A DNA stretch of 64,000 nucleotides, taken from positions 186,001-250,000 of the forward strand of contig CAVXXM010000011.1 of assembly GCA_963765745.1 (NCBI GenBank). The letters run 5' to 3'. The stretch's first letter is position 1. Each line of letters opens with the position of its first letter. Below the pieces are notes generated by a model. It had not been told where the DNA came from, searched no databases, and saw only the letters and a list, made by a program, of their open reading frames with translations. Below are positions 1 to 9,343 of the stretch, piece after piece. The stretch comes from JAHFPN01 sp963765745 (GTDB taxonomy: Bacteria; Pseudomonadota; Alphaproteobacteria; Rhizobiales; Xanthobacteraceae). The position numbers were made by a program, and so were the translations under genes.

Positions 1-2521
1 GTGACATCGGCGCGCTTTTTGCCATTGATCTGCACCGGCAAGGTGATGGTCTCCTCAAGCAACAGCCCGCGCTCGACTTCGGGCCAGCGCGCCTCGGCGA
101 CGAGCGTCTTGTGACCCAGCGCCTCCCAGCATTCTTCAGCTAGATGCGGCATCATCGGGGCGGCGATCTGAACGAGGATTTCGGCCGCTTCGCGGAACGA
201 CCAGGCGAGGTCGGCGGGAACCGCGCCGGCCGCGCGGGCCTCGGAAAGGGCCGCGGATAGGGCATTGGCGGCCTCGTAGATGTGGGCAACGCAGCGGTTG
301 AAGCGCAGCCGCTCGATATCCTCGCCGACGTGCGCAAGTGCCGCATGGGCCGCCTTGCGCACGGCCGTGGCTTTTGTGCCGAATTCCTTGGGCCGCGCGG
401 CGTCCACGGGGGCGGCGATTCCCGGCGAGATCGTTGGTCAGCCGCCATAGCCGCTGCATGAAGCGATAGGCGCCCTGCACACCATCCTCGGTCCAGATCA
501 CGTCGCGCTCGGGCGGCGAGTCGGAAAGCATGAACCAGCGCGCGGTGTCGGCGCCGTGGGTCGACAGGATGTCGTCGGGATCGACGGTGTTGCGCTTGGA
601 CTTCGACATTTTCTCGATGTCGCCGATCTCGACCTCATCGCCGGTCGAGATCAGGAAAGCGCGGCGCGTGTCGCCCGAAACCTCGATCCGCACTTCGGCG
701 GGCTCGGCAAAGGTGCCGTCCTTCTTCCGGTAGGTTTCGTGCACGACCATGCCTTGGGTGAACAGCCCGTTGAACGGCTCGTCGATATGGGCGTGGCCGG
801 TGGCTTTCATGGCGCGGGTGAAGAAGCGCGAATAGAGCAGATGCAGGATCGCGTGCTCGACGCCGCCGATATATTGATCAACCGGCATCCAGTAGCGCTC
901 GGCGTTCGCTTCGGTTGGCGTTTTCGCGTCCGGAGCGGTGAAGCGCAGGAAATACCAGGACGAGTCGACGAAGGTGTCCATGGTGTCGGTCTCGCGCCGC
1001 GCGGGCTTGCCGCAGCGCGGGCAGGGGACGTGCTTCCAGGTCGGATGACGGTCGAGCGGATTGCCGGGACGGTCGAAGGTGACGTCCTCGGGCAGCGTCA
1101 CCGGCAGATCCTTCTCCGGCACCGGCACGGCGCCGCAGGTCTCGCAATGGATCACCGGGATCGGGCAGCCCCAATAGCGCTGGCGCGAAATGCCCCAGTC
1201 GCGCAGGCGATAACTGCACGTGCCGCTCGGCCACCGGCCGGTTGCCGCGCTGTTCGTGCTTTCCAGCCGCTTGGCGACTTCTTCTTTCGCTGCTTCGATG
1301 CTCATGCCATCGAGGAAGCGCGAGTTGACCAGCTTGCCGTCGCTCGTCAAAGGCATCGTCAGTCGATCACGAAGGTCTTCGGGTCCTGTCCCTGCGGGCA
1401 CGACGACAGGCGAGCTACCGGAAGCTTGTATTTACGGGCGAAGTCGAGGTCGCGCTGGTCGTGCGCCGGGCAGCCGAAGATGGCGCCGGTGCCGTAGTCC
1501 ATCAGAATGAAGTTGGCGACATAGACCGGCAGCTCCCAGTTCGGATCGAACGGATGCAGAGCGCGCGATCCGGTGTCGATGCCTTTCTTCTCGGCCTTGT
1601 CGATGACTTCCTGCGCGGTGCCGTGGCGGCGGCATTCCTCGATGAAGGCGGCGAGCTTGGGGTCGCGCTCGGCGCAGCCGCATTTGGCGAGCGGATGATC
1701 GGGCGCGATCGCGACGAAGGACGCGCCGAACAGAGTATCGTGGTCGCGTGGTGAAGACTTCGAATCTCGTTTCGAATCCGCATAAGGCGCTGTTTTTGGA
1801 CGCAAGCGCGAAGCGGATACAGGAGGCCTTCGGAGCGGCCGATCCAGTTCTTCTGCATCAGCCGGACTTTTTCCGGCCAGCGATCGAGCGTGTCGATCGC
1901 CTTGCAGGAGGTCCTCGGAATAGTTCGATGATCTTGAAGAACCACTGCGTCGAGCTCGCGCTGCTCGACCTCGGCGCCCGGAGCGCCAGCCGCGGCCGTC
2001 GATCACCTGCTCGTTGGCAAGCACCGTGTGATCGACCGGGTCCCAGTTCACTTTCGACGATCTTGCGCTCGACCAGGCCCTGCCTGCCAGAAGTCGAGGA
2101 ACAGCTTCTGCTGGTGGCGGTAATAGGCCGGATCGCAGGTCGCGATCTCGCGGCTCCAGTCGAGCGAAAGGCCCATGGACTTGAGCTGCTTCTTCATCGC
2201 GGCGATGTTGTCGTAGGTCCAGGTCTTGGGGTGGACCTTGTTGGCCATGGCGGCGTTTTCGGCCGGCATGCCGAAAGCGTCCCAGCCCATGGGGTGCAGC
2301 ACGTTGAAGCCCTTGGCGCGCATGTAGCGCGCGACCACGTCGCCCATGGTGTAGTTGCGCACGTGGCCCATGTGGATGCGCCCCGACGGATAGGGGAACA
2401 TCTCGAGCACGTAGTATTTCGGGCGCGGGTCCTCGTTCAGCGTCGTGAAGATGCCGCGCTGGTCCCAGACCTTTTGCCAGCGAGGCTCGGCCTCGCGCAC
2501 GTTGTAGCGTTCGCTCTTCAT
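1..2521 (-). pseudogene. leuS: Leucine--tRNA ligase LeuS, 3' end outside window, multiply frameshifted
   Basis: Class I aminoacyl-tRNA synthetase that charges tRNA-Leu in the cytoplasm. The N-terminal part is clean: the start at 2521 is followed by a HIGH-type HMGH motif at residues 50-53. Near plus-strand 595-612 the KMSKS signature is encoded, and the frame reaching position 1 still reads as the LeuRS C-terminal region. Between about 440 and 2090 the reading frame changes repeatedly. By eye I count at least eight one-base discontinuities, mostly extra bases (for example near 2085, 2056, 1980, 1955, 1840, 1750, 1400 and 437). Protein similarity resumes on both sides of each. LeuRS is normally essential and single copy, so sequence error is more likely than a true pseudogene, but the sequence as given does not encode an intact protein. 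Confidence 0.9.
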
Positions 2522-2640
2522 CGTTTCGAAGTGTAAGACGGTGGACCGGCGCGACTAGGACACGAAAAACCTTCTGCGGTCAACGCTTTAGAGGAAATCG
2601 CGTTGTGTGCCGGAGGCCGTTCCGTAGAATGGCGTGCTGC

Positions 2641-2651
2641 AGAGGAGAGAA
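2641..2651 (+). promoter_or_regulatory. Ribosome binding site deciding a TTG start
   Basis: A purine-rich AGAGGAGAGA ends three bases before a TTG codon at 2654. An upstream in-frame ATG exists at 2603, but it lacks a comparable site, and the family homology begins after the TTG. I therefore start the YggS-family gene at 2654. Confidence 0.65.
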
Positions 2652-2653
2652 TC

Positions 2654-3331
2654 TTGCCCGCCGATCCGCACCCCAGCGCCGCGCGGCTGCAAATCATCCG
2701 CGCGGAAATCCGCAAGGCCGCGCTCGGCAGCGGGCGCGATCCGGCTTCGGTCACGCTCATCGCCATCAGCAAGACGTTCGGGGTCGAGAATATTCTCCCG
2801 GTGCTCGAGGCGGGCCAGCGCGTGTTCGGCGAGAACCGCGTGCAGGAAGCCAAGACCAAATGGCCGGCGCTGAAGGAGCGCTTTCCGGATATCGAGCTGC
2901 ATCTGGTGGGGCCGCTGCAATCGAACAAGACGCGCGAAGCGGTGGCGCTGTTCGACGCCATTCACACAGTGGACCGGCCGAAGATCGCCGCCGCGCTCGC
3001 GGAGGAAATGGCGCGGGCGGGCCGGAAACTGAAACTCTTCGTGGAGGTCAATACCGGCGCCGAGCCGCAGAAGGCGGGCGTGTTGCCGGAAAACACCGAT
3101 GCGTTCGTCGCCGAGTGCCGAAATGCGTATCAGCTTTCGATCGAAGGCCTGATGTGTATTCCGCCTTTGGACGAAGCACCGGCGCCGCATTTCGCGCTGC
3201 TCGCCAAGATCGCCAAACGTAATGAGCTCGCGGCGCTTTCCATGGGCATGAGCGCGGATTTTTCGTCCGCCATCGCCTTCGGCGCCACGCACGTGCGGAT
3301 CGGGACCGCGATTTTCGGCGCGCGGACCTGA
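2654..3331 (+). CDS. YggS/PROSC-family pyridoxal 5'-phosphate homeostasis protein
   Basis: A 225-residue fold-type III PLP-binding protein of the YggS/YBL036C/PROSC family. These bind PLP and help maintain the B6 vitamer and keto-acid balance, with no established catalytic activity. The sequence shows the PLP-lysine region AISKTFG (Lys40 from the TTG start), the FGENRVQEA motif, HLVGPLQSNK, and the C-terminal SMGMSADFSSAI and GTHVRIGTAIFG-type phosphate-binding segments (here ATHVRIGTAIFG). Length fits the family. It is transcribed divergently from leuS and converges with the L,D-transpeptidase, two bases from its stop. The TTG start is chosen from the Shine-Dalgarno sequence. Confidence 0.93.
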   Translation: MPADPHPSAARLQIIRAEIRKAALGSGRDPASVTLIAISKTFGVENILPVLEAGQRVFGENRVQEAKTKWPALKERFPDIELHLVGPLQSNKTREAVALFDAIHTVDRPKIAAALAEEMARAGRKLKLFVEVNTGAEPQKAGVLPENTDAFVAECRNAYQLSIEGLMCIPPLDEAPAPHFALLAKIAKRNELAALSMGMSADFSSAIAFGATHVRIGTAIFGART

Positions 3332-3333
3332 TC

Positions 3334-3870
3334 TCAGCCGATCTCGATCACGGTGTTTCTTGCGATTTGCACGAGCAAACGCCTAAGCGCCGGCGCGGGC
3401 AGCGCCACGCATCCGGCGGTCGGCGAAAGATTCACGCGCGCCACATGGATAAAGACGGCGCTGCCGCGGCGGGCGACGCGCGGACGCGTGTTGTGGTCGA
3501 GCTCGATGACGAAGTCATAGAGCCCGTCCTTGCGCCACAGGCGATCGGCCTTCCCGTCGGGCAACGCCGTGACCGCTCGATTGTAGTTGCGGTCGGAAGC
3601 ATCCTCGCACCAGCCGTCGTCGATACAGATCGGCCGCGTGCGTATCAGGGTCATTGGGCGCGGCGCGCGATCCGCCCGCCACCACAGGCGCACCAGCCGA
3701 AAGCGGCCGCGCGGGGTCGCGCCGTCGCCCTCGAATTTGTTTGCGCGAATGCCGCCGCGGCCGAGCGCGACCGGGATCGCGTGCGGCCCCGCGCGCAAGA
3801 CACCCGTCGCGGGACCCGTCGAGGCGCGCATGACCCGCAGCGTGCGGAAGTTTCGTTTAACCATCGGCAC
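3334..3870 (-). CDS. L,D-transpeptidase (YkuD-domain) family protein
   Basis: A 178-residue YkuD-domain protein. The family forms 3-3 crosslinks or attaches proteins to peptidoglycan through a catalytic cysteine. The motif HVARVNLSPTAGCVAL carries the conserved His142 and Cys154. The N-terminus has no obvious signal peptide or membrane helix, unlike most periplasmic L,D-transpeptidases, so export is unexplained; a start at 3864 is also possible. This compact form is common in rhizobial genomes. It is convergent with the YggS-family gene and divergent from the response regulator. The exact substrate cannot be told from sequence. Confidence 0.82.
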   Translation of the reverse strand: MPMVKRNFRTLRVMRASTGPATGVLRAGPHAIPVALGRGGIRANKFEGDGATPRGRFRLVRLWWRADRAPRPMTLIRTRPICIDDGWCEDASDRNYNRAVTALPDGKADRLWRKDGLYDFVIELDHNTRPRVARRGSAVFIHVARVNLSPTAGCVALPAPALRRLLVQIARNTVIEIG

Positions 3871-3937
3871 TTGCCTCCGGGTACCGGCGTGGTCTACTGC
3901 CGCCGCTTCGGGCGGGGCAAGCCGAGAAGGAGCCTAA

Positions 3938-4624
3938 ATGGCCAATGCGCGCAAAATCCTCGTGGTCGACGACGACGCGGAGCTGCGCACTACGCTGGTG
4001 GAGCAGTTCGCGCTGCAGGAGGAGTTCGAGACCGACACCGCGGATACGGCGCAGGCGGCTCTGCAGCACGCCAAAAGCGGTCATATCGACCTCGTGCTGA
4101 TGGACGTGGGCCTGCCCGACATGGATGGCCGCGAGGCGGTGCGGGTGCTGCGCAAGAACGGCTTCAAGGCGCCGGTCATCATGCTTACCGGCCACGACAC
4201 GGAGTCCGATACGGTGCTCGGACTGGAGGCCGGCGCCAACGATTACGTGGTCAAGCCGTTCCGTTTCGCCGTGCTGCTCGCGCGCATCCGCGCGCAGCTT
4301 CGGAGCCACGAGGCGAGCGAGGACGCGGTCTTCACCATCGGGCATTACAGCTTCCGCCCCGGCGCCAAGCTTCTGATCAACGAGCGCGGCGCCAAGACCC
4401 GGCTGACCGAGAAGGAGACCGCGATTCTGCGCTATCTCTATCGCACCGGTCAGAAGCCGGTGGCGCGCGAGGTGCTGCTGCAAGAAGTCTGGGGCTACAA
4501 TTCCGGCGTCACCACCCATACGCTGGAGACCCACATCTACCGGCTGCGCCAGAAAATCGAGAAAGACCCTTCGAGCGCGGTGCTGCTGGTGACCGAAGCC
4601 GGCGGCTACAAGCTGGTGCCCTGA
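3938..4624 (+). CDS. OmpR/PhoB-family response regulator transcription factor
   Basis: A 228-residue two-component response regulator. The receiver domain (about residues 6-118) has acidic Asp11-Asp13, phospho-acceptor Asp56 in LVLMDVGLPD, Thr84 and Lys106 in VVKPF. The C-terminal winged-helix DNA-binding domain (about 130-228) ends with the typical EAGGYKLVP. The start follows AGAAGGAG. No histidine kinase lies beside it, so it is an orphan here. It is followed after six bases by a cyclic-nucleotide-binding-domain protein, almost certainly in the same transcript. Its regulon cannot be inferred from the sequence. Confidence 0.93.
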   Translation: MANARKILVVDDDAELRTTLVEQFALQEEFETDTADTAQAALQHAKSGHIDLVLMDVGLPDMDGREAVRVLRKNGFKAPVIMLTGHDTESDTVLGLEAGANDYVVKPFRFAVLLARIRAQLRSHEASEDAVFTIGHYSFRPGAKLLINERGAKTRLTEKETAILRYLYRTGQKPVAREVLLQEVWGYNSGVTTHTLETHIYRLRQKIEKDPSSAVLLVTEAGGYKLVP

Positions 4625-4630
4625 TCGCCG

Positions 4631-5113
4631 ATGGCGCTGGATGCCGACATCGATCTCCTCGCAAGCGTGCCGGCGCTGAGTCTGCTGGGGCCGGAGGCCC
4701 TGCGGATTCTGGCGATCAGCGCGCAAGCGCAGGAGATCAAGATCGGCGACACGCTCTATAAGGACGGCGAGCCTGCGGATTGCGGATTCGTCGTAGCCAG
4801 CGGCGGCTTCACGCTGCGGCACGAGCGCAAAGGGCGCGATGCGGTCGTGGTGCGTCAGGGCGCGCTGCTCGGCGAAACCGCGCTCATGGTCGTCACCGCA
4901 TGGAGCGGAAGCGCCACCGCGATCGAGACGTCGACCGTATTGCGCATCCCGCGGACCGTGTTCCTGCGCGTGCTCGAAGGCGTACCGGAAGGCGCCGTGC
5001 GCTTGCGCCGCTATATTGCCGAGCGGCTCGCGGTTACGATCGACGAGATCGATGCGCTCAGGCCGCGCTTCGAGTCGGAAGACGACGACCCCGACGATCG
5101 CAACCGGCACTGA
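4631..5113 (+). CDS. Cyclic-nucleotide-binding-domain (Crp/Fnr-like) protein without HTH
   Basis: A 160-residue protein consisting essentially of one cNMP-binding beta-barrel: roll residues around 40-120, including the GALLGETALM segment that resembles the phosphate-binding cassette. There is no recognisable C-terminal helix-turn-helix, so it is unlikely to bind DNA alone. The C-terminus is acidic (DDDPDDRN). It begins six bases after the response-regulator stop, which suggests translational coupling. It may act as a sensory partner for that regulator; this is inference from position only. The ligand is unknown. Confidence 0.8.
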   Translation: MALDADIDLLASVPALSLLGPEALRILAISAQAQEIKIGDTLYKDGEPADCGFVVASGGFTLRHERKGRDAVVVRQGALLGETALMVVTAWSGSATAIETSTVLRIPRTVFLRVLEGVPEGAVRLRRYIAERLAVTIDEIDALRPRFESEDDDPDDRNRH

Positions 5114-5138
5114 GCCAAGTCGCTGGAGATCGAAGCCG

Positions 5139-5957
5139 CTAGAGATCGAACACGGCGATCACCGGCGCGTGGTCGGATGGCCGCTGCCAGGCGCGGGTCT
5201 CGCGCGCGACCGTCATCTTCTTGGCCGATCCATCGAGCGCCGGGCTCGCCCAGATATGGTCGAGGCGGCGGCCCTTGTTGGCTTTCTTCCAATCGGGCGC
5301 GCGGTAGCTCCACCAAGTATAGAGCTTCTCGGTCTCCGGCACGAAGCCGCGCATCACGTCGAGCCAGCCGCCGGCGCGTTGCACGCGGCCGAGCTTCTCG
5401 ACCTCGACCGGCGTATGGCTCACCACGTCGAGCAGCTGCTTGTGACTCCAGACGTCGTGCTCCAGGGGCGCCACGTTCAGATCGCCGACCAGGACCACGC
5501 GCTCGCCGGCCTTGGCCGCGCGCGAGGCGCTGCAGCTCTTGAGCTCGTCGAGGAACGCGAGCTTGTGGGCGAACTTCGCATTGATCTCGGGATCGGGCTC
5601 GTCGCCGCCGGCGGGCACATAAAAATTATGGATCGTCAAAGGCTTGGAGAGGCCGGCGTTGCGCTCGAGCGTGACCGCCACGTGGCGGGCGTCGTTCTTT
5701 TCGCAAAAGCGGTCGCGCGCGATGTCGGCGAAGGGCTTGTTCGAGACGATGGCGACGCCGTGCCAGCCTTTCTGTCCATGCAGCGCGATGTGGCCATAGC
5801 CGATCCGCTCGAACTCCGCGCGCGGGAAGCTCTCGTCGGGGCACTTGGTTTCCTGCAAGCACAACAGGTCCGGTTGATACCGCGCGAGAAAGCGGGCGAC
5901 CTGCGGAAAGCGCAGACGCACCGAGTTGATGTTCCAGGTGGCGATGGTGAATGGCAT
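5139..5957 (-). CDS. xthA: Exodeoxyribonuclease III
   Basis: A 272-residue AP endonuclease/exonuclease of the endonuclease-exonuclease-phosphatase superfamily, acting in base excision repair. Visible family motifs are ATWNINSVR at the N-terminus (metal-binding Asn), LQETKC (Glu36), the central VGDLNVAPLEHDVWSH, RLDHIWAS, and the C-terminal SDHAPVIAVF with the catalytic Asp-His. Length is normal and no disruption is seen. It is convergent with the cNMP-binding gene and lies just downstream of the lolA-like gene on the same strand, an order common in rhizobial genomes. Confidence 0.96.
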   Translation of the reverse strand: MPFTIATWNINSVRLRFPQVARFLARYQPDLLCLQETKCPDESFPRAEFERIGYGHIALHGQKGWHGVAIVSNKPFADIARDRFCEKNDARHVAVTLERNAGLSKPLTIHNFYVPAGGDEPDPEINAKFAHKLAFLDELKSCSASRAAKAGERVVLVGDLNVAPLEHDVWSHKQLLDVVSHTPVEVEKLGRVQRAGGWLDVMRGFVPETEKLYTWWSYRAPDWKKANKGRRLDHIWASPALDGSAKKMTVARETRAWQRPSDHAPVIAVFDL

Positions 5958-6007
5958 CGGAATTGGCCCGACGAGCGGCCGCGAAGAAATCGTATCCGGC
6001 CGGACGG

Positions 6008-6814
6008 CTACTGCAGCGTGCGCTCGAAATTGATGACGAACAGGCGAGGATCCGGCCTGCGGCTGACGTCGAGATTATAGATCGCGATCGTGGTGTCGTA
6101 GCCCTGCGGATCGGTGATGGTCCATTGCTTCAGTTGATTGTCCTGCACGCCGAACATGATCATCAGCCGGTGCGTGCCGGTGACCACGGTCTTTTCTTCG
6201 ATCACGACCGAGATGAACAGGTCATCCTGCGAAATGCCGACGACGTTGGCGTCGCGCAGCAGGTCGATCTTTTCCGCGAGCAGGAAGCGAAGCGGCGTCT
6301 GCGAAAGGGGATAGATGTCCTGGGTCGCGAGCTTGCGGTCGCGCACCGCGACGGCGGAGCCGTTGGCGATCAGCTCCACCGGGCTCGGCGGATTATATTC
6401 GAAGCGAATCTTGCCGGGTTTTTGCAAATAGAAATTGCCTTCGGTGCGGCCGCCGTCGGGTCCGACCTGGACGAAATCGCCGACCAGGAAGCTCATGCCG
6501 TTGAGATACGCGTTCACGCGCTCGAGGGCCGTGCGTTGGGTGGCGTCGAACGCGGTGGCGCTACGCGGGCCGGGCGCGGCCGGGGTCGCGCCGGTGATGG
6601 CGGCCGGCGGCGCGGGCGGCGTGACTGCTTGGGCGGCCGGGCCGATGGCTTGGGGTGCGAGCGGCGCGAGCGCTCCCTCCTTGGGCAGCGGCGCCGGGCG
6701 CGGCAGCGGCGCGGTCGCGGGCAGATTTTGCGCCATAGCCGGCAGGCCAAGCGCAACGCCCAGAATGAGCATCAAGATCGGGGCCGAGGCGGTTCGCAAG
6801 GCCGTGCCGCGCAT
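6008..6814 (-). CDS. LolA-like outer-membrane lipoprotein carrier protein
   Basis: A 268-residue exported protein. An N-terminal hydrophobic signal peptide (about residues 1-28, cleavage after AMA) is followed by a Pro/Ala-rich linker to about residue 85, then a LolA-type beta-fold. That domain shows FVQVGPDGGRTEGNFYLQKPGKIRFEY and the later DPQGYDTTIAIYN. LolA ferries lipoproteins across the periplasm. The long Pro/Ala linker is typical of alphaproteobacterial members and absent from E. coli LolA. GGAGGAGAG lies just before the start. It is downstream of ftsK on the same strand, which is conserved rhizobial synteny. Confidence 0.87.
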   Translation of the reverse strand: MRGTALRTASAPILMLILGVALGLPAMAQNLPATAPLPRPAPLPKEGALAPLAPQAIGPAAQAVTPPAPPAAITGATPAAPGPRSATAFDATQRTALERVNAYLNGMSFLVGDFVQVGPDGGRTEGNFYLQKPGKIRFEYNPPSPVELIANGSAVAVRDRKLATQDIYPLSQTPLRFLLAEKIDLLRDANVVGISQDDLFISVVIEEKTVVTGTHRLMIMFGVQDNQLKQWTITDPQGYDTTIAIYNLDVSRRPDPRLFVINFERTLQ

Positions 6815-6923
6815 TGCTCTCCTCCGGGAGGGGGCTTGGCCCCAAGCTTTGGCCCCTAACTCATTGCGCTAGGGCTCGCCTGTGGCGATTTCGCGGCCCG
6901 GAGGGGGTCTCGTCAATAGGCTT

Positions 6924-9333
6924 CTAGGCCCGTTCCTCGATCAAAATCTCGCGCTTGCCGGCGTGGTTGGCCGTGCCGACGATGCCTTCCTTCTCCATGC
7001 GCTCGATGATGGAGGCGGCGCGGTTGTAGCCGATTTGCAGCCGGCGCTGGATGTAGCTGGTGGAGGCCTTGCGGTCGCGCAGCACGACCTGCACGGCCTG
7101 GCCATAGAGATCGCCGCCGCCCTCCTCGCCGAAGGCGCCCTTGTCGAACACCGAGCCGAAATCGGAACCTTCCTCGGGCTCGGCCGTGACCGCCTCGAGA
7201 TATTCGGGGGTGCCCTGGCTCTTGAGGTGGCGGACCACGCGCTCGACCTCCTGGTCGGAGACGAACGGCCCATGCACGCGGCCGATGCGGCCGCCGCCCA
7301 CCATATAGAGCATGTCGCCCTGGCCGAGCAGTTGCTCGGCGCCCTGTTCGTTCAAGATCGTGCGGCTGTCGATCTTGGAGGTGACCTGGAACGAAACCCG
7401 GGTCGGGAAATTCGCCTTGATGGTGCCGGTGATGACGTCGACGGACGGACGCTGCGTCGCCATCACGAGATGGATGCCGGCCGCGCGCGCCATCTGCGCG
7501 AGCCGCTGGATCGCGCCCTCGATATCCTTGCCGGCGACCATCATCAGATCGGCCATCTCGTCGACCACGATCACGATGAAGGGCAGCGGCGAGAGATCCA
7601 TCTCCTCTTTCTCGTAGATCGCCTCGCCGGTCTCCCGGTCGAAGCCGGTCTGCACGGTGCGGACGATTTGCTCGCCGCGCGCGGCGGCCTCGGCGACGCG
7701 GATATTGAAGCCCTCGATGTTCCTGACGCCGAGCTTCGACATGCTCTTGTAGCGCTCCTCCATTTCGCGCACCGCCCACTTGAGCGCCACTACCGCCTTG
7801 CGCGGGTCGGTGACGACCGGGGTCAGCAGATGCGGGATGCCCTCATAGACCGAAAGCTCGAGCATTTTCGGATCGACGAGAATGAGGCGGCACTCTTCCG
7901 GCTTCATCCGGTAGAGCAGCGACAGAATCATGGTGTTGATCGCCACCGACTTGCCCGAACCGGTGGTGCCGGCGATGAGCAAGTGCGGCATGCGCGAAAG
8001 ATCGACGATCACCGGATCGCCGGCGATGGTCTTGCCGAGGCAGAGCGGCAGCTTCTGCATGCCGGCCGTGAGCTCCTCGGAGCCGAGTAGCTCGCGCAGC
8101 ATCACCCGCTCGCGTTTCGGATTGGGCAACTCGATTCCGATGGCGTTCCTGCCGGGCACCACCGCGACGCGGCAAGCGACCGCGCTCATGGAGCGGGCGA
8201 TGTCGTCGGAGAGGCCGATCACGCGCGAGGACTTGATGCCGGGCGCGGGCTCCAGCTCGTAGAGAGTGACCACGGGGCCCGGGTGCGCATTGACGATCTC
8301 GCCCTTGACGCCGAAATCGTCGAGCACGCTTTCCAGCACGCGGGCGTTTTCCGAAAGCGCCGCCGGCGATAGCGCGGGCGCGCGTTCGCGGCCGGGCGGG
8401 GTCAAGAGTTCGAGCGAGGGAAACTCATAGCCGCCGGAGCGGCGCGGCCGCGGCTTGCGGCGGCGCTCGGCGGCGCGAGGATTGGCGCGGCGGCCGGGGC
8501 GGGCGGCTTCTTCTTCATCAGGTGCGTCCTCGTCGTTGATGAAGCCAGGCTCGTGGCGGCGCAGGGGCGCCTCCTCGGGGTGACCCAGAATCTGGCGCAC
8601 CGCCGAGCGAACGGCTTTTTGCCGGGCGCGGCGGCGGAACAGGCGCGCCTTCAGCGCGAGCAAGCCGTGGGTGAAGGCGCCGAGCCAAGCGGAGGGGCTC
8701 CAGCCGAGGCGCTCGGTGGCCTCGTCTTTGCCCTCCGGCTCCTCGTCGGCCTCGTATTCGCGGTTGAATCCGAAACCGATGGAGACGCTGAGCGTTGCGA
8801 GCGCGGACAATCCGAAAATCAGGCCGAGCACGATGCGGCCCCAGCCGAGCAACAAGATCGCCGAACACACGCTCAAAGAGCCGCACGATGGCGTCGCCGG
8901 TCACGCCGCCAAGCCCGCTGGAGAGCGGCCAGGAGGCGGTTGGTACGATGCAGGCGGCAAAACCCGCGGCGAGCACGATGCCGAGCGCAAAAGCAGGAAT
9001 GCGCACGCGCAATCGCCCCGGCGTCCGGTGCGTCATTATCCACCAGCCCCAGACCGCCAGCGGCAGCACGGCGGCGAGGCTGGCCGCGCCCAGCATCTGC
9101 AACATGAAATCGGCCAATGCCGCGCCGGGCCGGCCGAGCAGATTATGCACCGGCCGGTCGGCGGCGTGGCTCATGCTCGGATCGGCGGCGGACCAGGTGG
9201 CGAGCGCCAGCGCCGCCAGCGCCGCCAAGAGTACGATGGCGAGGCCGCAGAGTTCGAGCAGGCGCCGGCGCACGACGCCCATCAGATACTCGGGCAGCCA
9301 GTCCATCAAACGGTACGAGGTGGTACGCATCAT
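6924..9333 (-). CDS. ftsK: DNA translocase FtsK (frameshifted near 8872)
   Basis: Septal DNA pump that clears and segregates chromosomes at division. The N-terminal part (from 9333, MMRTTSYR) encodes several membrane helices. The next frame continues with the last helix, a charged linker, the motor domain with Walker A GTTGSGKS (plus-strand about 7945-7970) and Walker B-like VVDEMADLMM, and the C-terminal gamma winged helix ending in KREILIEERA. The two parts meet near 8870-8878 within a GTGTGT-like run. A two-base contraction or one-base insertion there would restore one protein of about 800 residues. The essential role and intact flanks argue for a sequence error. Confidence 0.92.
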
Positions 9334-9343
9334 TTCACTCTTT

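Noticed and set aside
3367..4761. A 464-codon plus-strand frame overlapping the L,D-transpeptidase and response regulator
   Set aside because: It is Arg/Gly/Ala-rich shadow sequence, and the response regulator in another frame has clear motifs and a good ribosome binding site.
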